Below, in pieces: positions 44,335 through 53,237 of a stretch of DNA of 64,000 nt. The notes below the pieces were generated by a model. That model was given only the letters and a program-made list of their open reading frames with translations, was not told the DNA's origin and made no database searches. The position numbers and the translations under genes were made by a program. How positions within the stretch are numbered: the stretch's first letter is position 1; each line of letters opens with the position of its first letter. Source of the stretch: Blautia_A aquisgranensis (GTDB lineage: Bacteria; Bacillota; Clostridia; Lachnospirales; Lachnospiraceae); the NCBI RefSeq assembly GCF_040096615.1, contig NZ_JBBMEJ010000013.1, forward strand, positions 58,170 through 122,169, given 5' to 3'.

Positions 44335-45513
44335 TTATTTTTCTCCTTTTCCGGCTGGAAACCAGCCAAAATCAACGCACCGTCCCAAATCCCAGCTGTC
44401 CCAGCCGATCCAGCCCGGAGTATTCACGGTATCTGTAAGCAGCTTATAGCTCCAGTAAAAATATCCGCTGCATTTATCCCAGAGCTTCAGCTGTGCCTTC
44501 GCCAAAGTCGCATAGATTTCTTTTTTCTCTTCTGTGGAAAGACTTTCCCGTTCGCTTCCTTCCACTCCGTTGAGCACACTCTGTCCGCCTTTTGTATCAC
44601 AGCCGCATGCAAGGGAATTGAAGAGACACCATTCACCGCAGATCACCGGGAAATATTTTTCCATCTCTGTAATCTGTGGTTCCAGCTCCTCACGCACATA
44701 TTTCAGGTATCCCTCAATCGTCTGACTGCAGCCTCTTGCCTCTGCCACCATCAGATACTGATGAGTATCCAGAATCACATTGGAATATTTTTCTTCCTGC
44801 ATAAAGTCCTTCCACGCCATCAGCTCAAAGCCGTCGTGGAGCACAACGTATTTTTCCTTTGGCATGTAAGTACTGATCCGATCGTATGCTTCCAGATAAA
44901 ATTTTCTTAAGAATTCCATGGTGATCGGGGCTGAGCCTTTTGCCAGCTCCGGATCTGCCGGTGCATAACGGTTCTGCACATCCATAGTCTCCCACATATT
45001 CTCAGTTACAGGTTCATTCAACGGCTGTATGCCAAACAGACCTTTTCTATGACCGTATCGTTTTGCCAGACGTTCCAGAACTCCAAGAACAAATTCTACC
45101 TCATCCGGATTCTGTGCCCATTTACACACGCCGCTGATTCCACCGTTATCAAAACCATTCTGGCTTAACGGTACAGTGTGAAGATCGATCAGAATGGTAA
45201 GTCCGTACTTTTCCGCCCAGTTAAATGCTTTATCCAGTTCTTCAATGCAGCCGATAAATGGCTTTCTGTCCCCAAATATAAAATATGGTACCGGAATACG
45301 GACAGAATCCATTACCATTCTTTTTATGGTTACAAAATCTCTTTCTGTGATGTACTCCGAACGATGGATCTTTATCCTTGCTTCATATGCCTCCGGTGAA
45401 AGCTGCGTTGGAAGATAATACTCATCTTCCGCTGTTGTTCCCTCAAACAAAGCCGGACTCATCCATTTTTCCAGTACCAGCCAGTTTCCAAGATTTACAC
45501 CCTTTATCGTCAT
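44335..45513 (-). CDS. Glycoside hydrolase family 5, BglC/exo-1,3-glucanase-like
   Basis: 392-residue GH-A clan beta-glucanase or beta-glucosidase without signal peptide. It starts MTIKGVNLGNWLVLEKWMSP, as in BglC and yeast Exg-type enzymes. The acid/base glutamate is in FGIQPLNEPVTE near residue 167, the nucleophile in FPVICGEWCLFNS near residue 292, and aromatic binding residues in YFYWSYKLLTD near the end. ATG at 45513 follows GGAGAGAA. It lies 16 bases behind the sugar symporter. Substrate is likely an imported beta-linked oligosaccharide. Confidence 0.9.
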   Translation of the reverse strand: MTIKGVNLGNWLVLEKWMSPALFEGTTAEDEYYLPTQLSPEAYEARIKIHRSEYITERDFVTIKRMVMDSVRIPVPYFIFGDRKPFIGCIEELDKAFNWAEKYGLTILIDLHTVPLSQNGFDNGGISGVCKWAQNPDEVEFVLGVLERLAKRYGHRKGLFGIQPLNEPVTENMWETMDVQNRYAPADPELAKGSAPITMEFLRKFYLEAYDRISTYMPKEKYVVLHDGFELMAWKDFMQEEKYSNVILDTHQYLMVAEARGCSQTIEGYLKYVREELEPQITEMEKYFPVICGEWCLFNSLACGCDTKGGQSVLNGVEGSERESLSTEEKKEIYATLAKAQLKLWDKCSGYFYWSYKLLTDTVNTPGWIGWDSWDLGRCVDFGWFPAGKGEK

Positions 45514-45529
45514 CACCAGTTCTCTCCTT

Positions 45530-46900
45530 CTATTTCTGTGCACGCTTTTTCAGGTCTTCGATGATTCCGTCAAATTCTTTGTCAAGATGATAAAATTTCA
45601 TGATTACAAGTCCGCATACATAAACTGCGATCGGAATCCATACAAAGCAGATTTTAATAGAAGTCAGTGCAGATTCTGTCTGTACTGCTGCTGTTCCCAC
45701 ATAGCCACCAATTTCCAGAATCAGTCCGAGAAGTGCAGATCCTATTCCATTTCCGATCTTATATCCAAAGCTGCAGGCACTGTTTACAAGGCCCTCTGTA
45801 CGGCAGCCTGTTTTCCACTCACCATAATCAATCGTGTCGGAAACCATTGCCCACATAGTTGCACCGCCACAGGCATTACCAACACCACGGATCACACTGG
45901 AAATCACAATGATCGCCATGGAACCACCGGAAAAATTCAGTACCAGCATTCCGATGATATCCAGGATAAGACCAATAGAAAATACATTTCTCTTTCCAAG
46001 TTTCTTAACCATCATGGCAATAAAGAACATTCCGCAGATCTGTACAATATTAAAAATACCGTTGATCGTACCTACCAGATTTTTGTCGCCGAGAATATCT
46101 TTTGCATAATATACAGTCGCACCACCGTTAACAGAATACATAAGGAAGAAAAGGGCAAGCATACCTGTCATCATGATCCAGTATTTGTTTTTGAAAAGTG
46201 CTTTGATACCTGTTACAAAAGGCACATCCTCTGCCTTTGTCTCTCCGCTGTTCTCAGATGCACGTACACGTTCCTTTGTTCCAAAGAAAGTAAATAAAAA
46301 TGCTACGATTGCCACAAAGCCAAATACTACAAATGTTTTAGTCCATGCTGCTGCATTGTTTCCGAAGTGCTCCACCAGCGGAAGTGTAAATGTATTAATC
46401 GTAAGTGTTCCGGCCGTTGCCAGAAGATTTCGGAAAATACTTAAAACAGAACGCTCATACGGATCCTGTGTCATCAGTGCGTTCAGTGCAGAATATGGTA
46501 CATTGATCGCTGTATAAATCACTGTAGATACCAGATTATATGTGATAAACACATACACCAGCTTCGGTGTTGATGCCCAGGAAGCCGGAACGGAAAACAG
46601 AAGGATTCCGGATATTGCAAACGGAATACACATCCGAAGGATCCATGGCCTTGCTTTTCCATACTTGGATTTTGTACGGTCAACGATCACACCCATGATA
46701 ATATCACTGATTCCATCAAAAATACGCGAAACCATCATAATCGTTCCTACTGCTATCGCACTGACATCGGCATAGTCCGTATAATAGAACAGCAGAAATG
46801 CTGACATTGCTGTATAAATAATGTTACATCCGAAATCACCACATCCATAGGAAAAACGTTCCAAAATTTTTCCAAAGGTCAATTTACTCTTTTGATTCAT
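45530..46900 (-). CDS. GPH-family sugar:cation symporter (MelB/XynP/YicJ-like)
   Basis: 456 residues with about twelve transmembrane helices; glycoside-pentoside-hexuronide family. Motifs: ERFSYGCGDFGCN at the start, GIIMGVIVDRTKSKYGKARPWIL-type loop 2-3 motif (seen as DRTKSKYGKARPW near residue 75), and VNVPYSALNALMTQDPYERS-like text (PYSALNALMTQDPYERS near 140). It imports glycosides unmodified with Na+ or H+. First gene of the operon with GH5 and GH43, which would hydrolyse the cargo inside the cell. ATG follows GGGAGAGG. Divergent from an AraC regulator. Confidence 0.93.
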   Translation of the reverse strand: MNQKSKLTFGKILERFSYGCGDFGCNIIYTAMSAFLLFYYTDYADVSAIAVGTIMMVSRIFDGISDIIMGVIVDRTKSKYGKARPWILRMCIPFAISGILLFSVPASWASTPKLVYVFITYNLVSTVIYTAINVPYSALNALMTQDPYERSVLSIFRNLLATAGTLTINTFTLPLVEHFGNNAAAWTKTFVVFGFVAIVAFLFTFFGTKERVRASENSGETKAEDVPFVTGIKALFKNKYWIMMTGMLALFFLMYSVNGGATVYYAKDILGDKNLVGTINGIFNIVQICGMFFIAMMVKKLGKRNVFSIGLILDIIGMLVLNFSGGSMAIIVISSVIRGVGNACGGATMWAMVSDTIDYGEWKTGCRTEGLVNSACSFGYKIGNGIGSALLGLILEIGGYVGTAAVQTESALTSIKICFVWIPIAVYVCGLVIMKFYHLDKEFDGIIEDLKKRAQK

Positions 46901-46964
46901 ATTTTTTTACCTCTCCCTGTTTTTTATTTTTCATTTCCATGGCCATGGCGCTTTATTTTATGGT

Positions 46965-47023
46965 ATTATACTATCACAATGATTCTGTATCTATTAGGTC
47001 AAAAAAGCTCCAATATATAGGTC
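46965..47023 (-). promoter_or_regulatory. GPH-GH5-GH43 promoter with direct-repeat operator candidate
   Basis: On the minus strand the -10 is a perfect TATAAT (46965-46970), but no good -35 is found 17 bases above. Plus-strand TAGGTC occurs twice (46995-47000 and 47018-47023), 23 bases start to start. Together this is the usual form of an AraC-activated promoter. Confidence 0.5.
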
Positions 47024-47050
47024 GATATTCTCTTTTCGCAGGAGGAATTT

Positions 47051-47908
47051 ATGAATAAAAAAGAAATTTCCTATGAGATCATAGATTATTCAGGTAACAC
47101 CAACGTCCGGTTCTATACCTCAACAGACAACGGAAGCTACATTCCGTTTCACTGGCACAGAGCAGTCGAGATTCTTTATATGCAGGAAGGATCTCTCGAG
47201 GTCACCATAGAAAATACCAGCTTTACCATCCACCCCGGGGACTGCATCCTGATCAATGCGAACGTGATCCACTCCACAAAATGCACCTCTCCAAACAAAG
47301 CAATCGTGCTTCAGATTCCTCTTGATTTTATGGAAAAATACATCCCTGATGTCCAGCAGTTTGTGTTTATCTGGGATCATCAGACAAAAAATCCCGTAAA
47401 AAAGACAAAGCTGGAAATGCTGAAAACGACTCTGGAGCAGCTTCAGATCATTGACGATATCCGGCCGGATGGTTTTATCCTGCGTTTTAACAGTCTGATC
47501 TTTGAGCTTCTTTTTCAGCTGTATCACAATTTCCGCGTCCGGATCTTTCACAGTGATCTAAGCCAGCAGAAAAAAGATCTTGACCGGCTGAACTTTGTTC
47601 TGAATTACATTGCCGAAAATTATCAGCGTCCCATATCTCTGGACGAGATTGCCGGTGTCGCTTACCTGCAGACCGGCTATTTCTGCAGATTTTTCAAGAA
47701 AAAAATGGGAGTTACCTTTCTGGAATATCAGAACGAATACCGGCTTTCTTTTATTTACAAGGATCTTATAAACACCAAAGACCCTGTTCACATAATACTG
47801 GAACGGCATGGTTTCACCAACTACAAGCTGTTTCGCCGGATGTTTCAGGAACATTTTGGATGTACGCCTACCAAAATCCGGAAAAACACTCAGAACGCCA
47901 AGGACTGA
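47051..47908 (+). CDS. AraC-family regulator with cupin sensor
   Basis: 285 residues. N-terminal cupin-type ligand domain (about 20-105: FHWHRAVEILYMQEGSLEVT then IHPGDCILINANVIHS) and C-terminal double helix-turn-helix (about 190-280: ISLDEIAGVAYLQTGYFCRF and FTNYKLFRRMFQEHFGCTPT). ATG follows GCAGGAGG. Divergent from the GPH-GH5-GH43 operon, so the expected ligand is the sugar handled there, and the expected target the shared promoter region (context inference). Confidence 0.93.
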   Translation: MNKKEISYEIIDYSGNTNVRFYTSTDNGSYIPFHWHRAVEILYMQEGSLEVTIENTSFTIHPGDCILINANVIHSTKCTSPNKAIVLQIPLDFMEKYIPDVQQFVFIWDHQTKNPVKKTKLEMLKTTLEQLQIIDDIRPDGFILRFNSLIFELLFQLYHNFRVRIFHSDLSQQKKDLDRLNFVLNYIAENYQRPISLDEIAGVAYLQTGYFCRFFKKKMGVTFLEYQNEYRLSFIYKDLINTKDPVHIILERHGFTNYKLFRRMFQEHFGCTPTKIRKNTQNAKD

Positions 47909-47936
47909 CAGGCCAGCGTTCTTATTTTCGTTTAAC

Positions 47937-47983
47937 AAAAAATCTTCCGGGAGCGTATCTCACAGACTCCCGGAAGATTTTTT
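47937..47983. terminator. Bidirectional terminator
   Basis: ATCTTCCGGGAG (47942-47953) pairs with CTCCCGGAAGAT (47967-47978), flanked by an A run and a T run. It ends the AraC gene on plus and the GH78-to-GH1 operon on minus. Confidence 0.92.
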
Positions 47984-48012
47984 ATCTTAAATATTCTAAA
48001 TTTCTCAGTATC

Positions 48013-49413
48013 TTATAATTCCCGTCCATTGGTCTCAATAACCTTTTTATACCAATGAAAGCTCTTTTTCTTATAACGCTTCAATGTTCCGCTGCCGTCA
48101 TCATTGCGGTCTACATAGATGAATCCGTAACGCTTGCGAAGCTCTGCTGTTGATGCACTGACAAGATCGATACATCCCCATGTGGTGTATCCCATCAGAT
48201 CTACACCATCCTTAACGGCCTCTTCCATCTGGCGGATATGATCGCGGAGATATTCGATACGGTAATCATCCTCTACAGTCATCTCGCCATCAGCACCCTG
48301 CACCAGCTTGTCCATAGCACCAAGACCATTTTCCACGATGAAAAGCGGCTTCTGATAACGATCCCACAGAGTGTTCAGTACATAGCGCAGTCCCTTCGGG
48401 TCGATCTGCCATCCCCAGTCACTGGCTTTCAGATACGGGTTCGGCACACCACCAAGAAGATTGCCCTCACCGCGGACATTTTTCTTTGGATCTGCTGTGG
48501 CACATACACTGACATAATAACTGAAGGAAACGAAATCTACCGTGTTTTTCAGGATTTCCATATCCTCATCTGTAACAGAAATACTGATGCCGTTTTCTCT
48601 CATATAGCGTTTTGCATATCCCGGATAATAACCGCGGACATGAACATCTGCGAACATCATGTTCTTATGGTCCTGCTCCATTGCAGCAAGAACATCGGAC
48701 GGCTCTGCAGTCAGTGGATATACCGGCATGCTTAAGATCATACATCCGATCTTGAAATCCGGATTGATCTCATGGCCGATCTTTGTTGCCCATGCACTGG
48801 CCACCAGTTCATGATGAACTGCCTGATACAGATCACTCTGGGAAAGCTCTTCCTTCGGAGTATTGATACCGCCACTCATGAACGGAGATTCCAGAATGGA
48901 ATTGATCTCATTGAAGGTCAGCCAGTATTTTACTTTATCTTTATAGCGGTTAAACACTGTCATAACGTAGCGTTTGTAAAAACCGATCAGATCACGGTTT
49001 ACCCAGCCATCGTAATGCTCAGCCAGATACAGCGGAGTTTCATAATGAGACAGAGTTACCAGTGGCTCAATGCCATATTTTCTGCATTCGTCAAACAGAT
49101 CATCGTAGAATTTAAGTCCTGCTTCGTTAGGAGTCTCCTCATCTCCCTTCGGGAAAATCCTGCTCCATGCGATGGAAGTACGGAAAACCTTAAAGCCCAT
49201 CTCAGCAAACAGCTTGATGTCTTCTTTATAATGATGGTAAAAATCAATTCCTACCAGCTTCATATTATCTTCTGTCGGCTTTTCTGTTCTCGGACCTTTG
49301 ACTCCATGAGGAAGAACATCCTGGATGGAAAGTCCTTTTCCATCCTCGTTATATGCACCTTCGCACTGATTGGCAGCTACTGCGCCGCCCCATAAAAAAT
49401 TCTCAGGAAACAT
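48013..49413 (-). CDS. GH1 6-phospho-beta-glucosidase
   Basis: 466 residues, cytosolic. Retaining hydrolase that cleaves 6-phospho-beta-glucosides to glucose-6-phosphate and aglycone. It starts MFPENFLWGGAVAANQCEGA. The acid/base glutamate is in YWLTFNEINS near residue 168, the nucleophile in LFIVENGLGAM near residue 360. The phosphate-binding trio of phospho-glycosidases (Ser, Lys and Tyr in SASTAELRKRYGFIYVD near 421-437) is intact, so a phosphorylated substrate is expected. ATG is preceded by AAAGGGTG. No PTS gene is in the locus; the ROK kinase two genes upstream could supply the phosphate. Last gene of the rhamnoside operon. Confidence 0.94.
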   Translation of the reverse strand: MFPENFLWGGAVAANQCEGAYNEDGKGLSIQDVLPHGVKGPRTEKPTEDNMKLVGIDFYHHYKEDIKLFAEMGFKVFRTSIAWSRIFPKGDEETPNEAGLKFYDDLFDECRKYGIEPLVTLSHYETPLYLAEHYDGWVNRDLIGFYKRYVMTVFNRYKDKVKYWLTFNEINSILESPFMSGGINTPKEELSQSDLYQAVHHELVASAWATKIGHEINPDFKIGCMILSMPVYPLTAEPSDVLAAMEQDHKNMMFADVHVRGYYPGYAKRYMRENGISISVTDEDMEILKNTVDFVSFSYYVSVCATADPKKNVRGEGNLLGGVPNPYLKASDWGWQIDPKGLRYVLNTLWDRYQKPLFIVENGLGAMDKLVQGADGEMTVEDDYRIEYLRDHIRQMEEAVKDGVDLMGYTTWGCIDLVSASTAELRKRYGFIYVDRNDDGSGTLKRYKKKSFHWYKKVIETNGREL

Positions 49414-49437
49414 TTTTTCACCCTTTCTTATTAATGC

Positions 49438-51383
49438 TTAGATGTCAAGTGCTGCGTGGTATCCCCAGTATACCGCATTGGTGATCGTGGAAACCTTGCT
49501 TGCATCACCGATCACAGCCACATACGGAGCACAATCGCGAAGCTCATCCACAATGTCTGTTCTGGAACGCTGGCCCAATGCACAGATCACAGTGCTTCCC
49601 GGAACAAGAACTTTTTCGCCCTCTTTGTTTTCGCACCATACACCCTCTGCAGTTACCTCAAGGCCTTTATAGCCTGTATATATTTCTGCGTATTTGTCGA
49701 TCTCTTTCAGAAGAAGTGGTCTGTGTCTTACGTTTGCATCCGGAGCAAGAACCTCTCTCATCTCCACAAGACGGACTTTCTTTCCTTCCATTCCAAGATG
49801 GATCGCACACTCACAGCCTGCAAGACCGCCACCAAAGACAACAACCTCATCTCCGACTTTTTCTTTCTCTTTATAATAATTGTTTACGATGACAACATTT
49901 TCCCCGTTCAATCCCGGGATCGGCGGAACAAGCGGTCTGGAACCTGCTGCAATGATCAGCGCATCTGCGTTTTCTTTTTCTGCATACTCTTTTGTTACTG
50001 CTGTGGAAGTATGGATCTCCACACCAGCCTGCCTTGCCAGAAGCTCATAGGTTCCTGCAAGCTCATACATCTCATGCTTAAATGGCAGAGCCTGCTCACT
50101 TTTCAGGATTCCTCCTAACTCCTCTTCTTTTTCACAGAGGATAACCTGATGTCCTCTTCTTGCAGCTGTATAGGCAGCATACAGTCCGCCAGGGCCGCCA
50201 CCTGCTACAAGAACTTTTTTCTTAACCGGTGCCGGCTGGATCTCGTCGCCTTCGATCTCACGTCCGATCAGCGGATTTACCGTACATCTTCTTGTTGAAG
50301 TTGCTGCTCTCTCTGCCATACAGGTAAAGCATCTTAAGCATTTCACGATCTCCTGATCTCTGTTCTCCATAACTTTTCTCGGAAGGAACGGATCTGCAAG
50401 AAGTGCTCTTGCCATGTAAACGATATCTGCTTTTCCCTCTGCAATGATCTGCTCCATCTGTGCCGGATCGTTCAGACCTCCGATGGTTGCAACCGGAATG
50501 GACACGTGCTTCTTGATCTCAGCAGCAAGATAAACATTGCATCCATGCTCCTTGAACATAGACGGATGGGTATCTCCAAAGCCTCTCTGATATGTTCCTG
50601 CGGAAACATGAAGCAGGTCAATATACGGCTCCAGGAATTTTGCGATCTCCACGCCATCTTCCAGTGTGTAGCCACCTTCAAAGAGCTCAGATCCGCTCAT
50701 ACGGAATTCGATTGGGAATCCAGGCCCTACACCCTCACGTACAGCCTTCAGAACTTCCATTGCAAAACGGCAGCGGTTTTCAAGGCTTCCGCCATACTCA
50801 TCTGTACGCTTGTTAAAGTACGGGGAAAGGAACTGATTGATCAGCCATCCATGCCCGCCATGAACCATGATCATCTCAAAACCAGCTCTTTTTGCCAGGG
50901 ATGCTGTCTCTTTATAGGAGGCAACGATCTCGTCAATGAGCTCTTTTGTGAGAGCTTTTACCTCAATACCATCCGGACGGACTGTATCAGACGGTCCCCA
51001 CTGATGCATGGATTTCTGTCTGGATTTATCCGTCATATAAGTTCCTGCATACATACCGGAATGAGAAAGCTCAATGCTTGCGATTGCTCCGTGACGGCGG
51101 ATCGCATCGGCTGTATAGGTTGCGGATGCAAGGGAATTCAGGATGGAAGTGTCCAGATGATATGCATGAGAACCATCTGTTTTCGGATGTACCATACACT
51201 CGCTGACTGTTACCGCACCTGCACCGCCTTTTCCTCTCAGCTCATAAAAAGCGGTAGATTTCGGGCCGATACATCCGTCATTTGTAATGTCTGTTCCACC
51301 CATAGGAGCAGAAAACATACGGTTTCTGAATGTTCACGCCCAATCTGTATCGGTTTGCATAAATTAGGATATTTTCTCTTCAT
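49438..51383 (-). CDS. Old-Yellow-Enzyme/FAD oxidoreductase (2,4-dienoyl-CoA reductase type), frameshifted near start
   Basis: FMN barrel, [4Fe-4S] cluster and FAD/NAD(P) domains, the layout of dienoyl-CoA, bile-acid (BaiCD) and flavonoid (daidzein) ene-reductases. Barrel motifs: MFSAPMGGTDIT, SIELSHSGMYAGTY, HGGHGWLINQFLSP. Cluster cysteines in KCLRCFTCMAERA and RRCTVNP; dinucleotide sites KVLVAGGGPGGLYAAY and EVVVFGGGLAGCECA. A proper start MKRKYPNLCKPIQIGR with AGGAGG lies at 51383, but is in another frame. Between 51333 and 51336 one base is missing relative to the expected GR-x-TFRNRMF. The open frame itself begins at ATG 51318 without ribosome site (626 residues). Deletion, sequencing error or true inactivation cannot be told apart. 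Confidence 0.85.
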
Positions 51384-51395
51384 ATTTACCTCCTG

Positions 51396-52385
51396 TTACT
51401 CTGTGAGAAGAGCTCTTAAGTACTCTCCTTCTCTTCTGTTTTTCAGTAATTCCATCAGCTCGTTGACTTTATCCAGGCTAATCTTTTTCTCTCTTGCTTT
51501 CATATGTACATAGACTGCCCCGATCAGGTTCGCATCATTATAAAAACGGCAGCTTGTTACCTCCGGAACCGGAAGTGTCCACGGGAACATATCATTGATC
51601 TTCGCAATTTCCTCACGGATCAGCTGAAGAAGCAGCGGCTGTTCACTGATCCCGCCGCCCACTGCGATCCTTTCCGGGTCAAACATATACTGACAGTTGT
51701 GAATGTGAATGGCCAGCTTCTTCGCATGCTCACGGATTCCGGCAATTGCCTTTTCATTCCCCTGATTGGCAAGTGAAAACGCTTTTTCTCCGTTTAATTC
51801 CTCTACCGGAATGCCTGTTTTATCTGACACACTCTGAATAAGTGCTTTTGCACCGGCTGTTTCTGCAAGGCAGTTTGCCATTTTGTACTCGTCCTTGCTG
51901 TCCGTGATCACATAACTGAATTCCCCGGCCATGAAATTTTTTCCGCTGACGATCTCACGGTTACAGATCACAGCTCCGCCTACTGCTGTACCGCAGACTA
52001 CCACGACTGCATTCTGGCATTCCTTCAGAGAACCCTGCCAGATTTCTGCCAGGGCCGCACATTTGGCGTCATTTTCCACAGTGACCGGGATTCCCACTCT
52101 CTGCTCCAGAATCTCTACGATATTTACGTTACTGATGCAGAAAAGACTTCCTCCAGTATACATAAAGCCCTTTTTGGAATCAATGATTCCCGGCATACTG
52201 AGCGCGATTCCTTCGATCGTATAGTGCTCTCTGATCTTCCGGCAGATTTCTTCCAGAGACTGGATAAATACTTCCAAAGATTCCTGCCTTGTAGGAGTCT
52301 TGTCTTTTTCAAGGATGGAACAGTTCTCTGTGATCACTGCATATTTGATAAAAGTTCCTCCTACATCGATTGCCAGATAATTCAT
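51396..52385 (-). CDS. ROK-family sugar kinase, BglK (beta-glucoside kinase)-like
   Basis: 329-residue ATP-dependent kinase. Phosphate-binding LAIDVGGTFIKYAV at residue 4; catalytic aspartate in VTVENDAKCAALAE near 103; VCGTAVGGAVICN near 130; AGEFSYVITD near 154; FDPERIAVGGGISEQP near 243. The CxCGxxGC zinc motif of most ROK glucokinases and repressors is absent, and no helix-turn-helix is present, as in Klebsiella BglK, whose text it resembles from memory. BglK phosphorylates the 6-OH of beta-glucosides. Overlaps the upstream gene by four bases (ATGA). Could also be a glucose or other hexose kinase. Confidence 0.88.
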   Translation of the reverse strand: MNYLAIDVGGTFIKYAVITENCSILEKDKTPTRQESLEVFIQSLEEICRKIREHYTIEGIALSMPGIIDSKKGFMYTGGSLFCISNVNIVEILEQRVGIPVTVENDAKCAALAEIWQGSLKECQNAVVVVCGTAVGGAVICNREIVSGKNFMAGEFSYVITDSKDEYKMANCLAETAGAKALIQSVSDKTGIPVEELNGEKAFSLANQGNEKAIAGIREHAKKLAIHIHNCQYMFDPERIAVGGGISEQPLLLQLIREEIAKINDMFPWTLPVPEVTSCRFYNDANLIGAVYVHMKAREKKISLDKVNELMELLKNRREGEYLRALLTE

Positions 52386-53236
52386 CGTGTCACCTCTTTT
52401 TTGTGGATTTTTTCTTTATTGTAGATGATGTTTCCCTCTCCACCGTCCAGACGCACAAAGCATTCACTTGCCTTCTTCGCCACAAAAGCCTGCTGGCCCA
52501 TGAAATCAAACGGTACATCATCGGTGTTTCCCTTCATGATGTCATCGCAGACATTTATCGCGCTGTTGATCATGTCTTTTGATGCCTTTATCACATGATG
52601 GCAGAGACAGGTGCTGTCAAAACGTCCTTCCAGCCTGTTCTGTACCTCGATAAGATTCTCTCTGTATTCCTCAACGGTAAGGGAATCTCCGTCAAAGAGA
52701 AAGGTTGCATTATTGCAGGCATCTCCAAGGATCAGGATTCTTTCTTCCGGCACCAGCATGACCATGCTTCCTGGTGTATGGCCAGGAAGTGCATACACTT
52801 CCACAGTTGTACCGCCCAGGTCAAAGCTGTCTCCATCTTTCAGATCTTTAAAATCCAATTCTGTCGGAGGAAGAAATGTATCCTCAAGTCCTTCCGGCAT
52901 TTTTCCTCCAAGGCCTGCCATAACATAACCCTTACGGCCTTCTACGTCATTCATTCTCAAATACAGTTCTGCATCTGCATGATTCATATAAATCTCACAG
53001 CCATCTGCAAATTCCGGTGCACCCATGGCATGATCGATATGACCATGTGTAAGCAGTACGGTAAGTGGCTTATCGGTAAGCGTTTCCACGAACGCACGAA
53101 GATTTCCGGCACCTACGCAGGTATCAATGAGAACGGATTTTTTTTCTCCACTTATAAGATACATGATCTCACCGGTAAGACTGATGACTGCTGTCATTCT
53201 GTCATTCAATTTTTCTGCTCTGTAAAAATCTGCCAT
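52382..53236 (-). CDS. Metallo-beta-lactamase-fold hydrolase
   Basis: 284 residues. Zinc-binding HxHxDH motif in VLLTHGHIDHAMGAPEF near residue 62, then a second metal histidine in VYALPGHTPGSMVMLV near 151 and the aspartate in ILGDACNNATF near 170; a late histidine in CLCHHVIKAS near 211. The metal set looks complete. Members hydrolyse lactones, thioesters or other esters; which one is unknown. One base separates it from the GH78 stop, and it overlaps the kinase start, so it is firmly inside the operon and is likely to act on the glycoside or its aglycone. Confidence 0.88.
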   Translation of the reverse strand: MADFYRAEKLNDRMTAVISLTGEIMYLISGEKKSVLIDTCVGAGNLRAFVETLTDKPLTVLLTHGHIDHAMGAPEFADGCEIYMNHADAELYLRMNDVEGRKGYVMAGLGGKMPEGLEDTFLPPTELDFKDLKDGDSFDLGGTTVEVYALPGHTPGSMVMLVPEERILILGDACNNATFLFDGDSLTVEEYRENLIEVQNRLEGRFDSTCLCHHVIKASKDMINSAINVCDDIMKGNTDDVPFDFMGQQAFVAKKASECFVRLDGGEGNIIYNKEKIHKKEVTR

Positions 53237-53237
53237 C

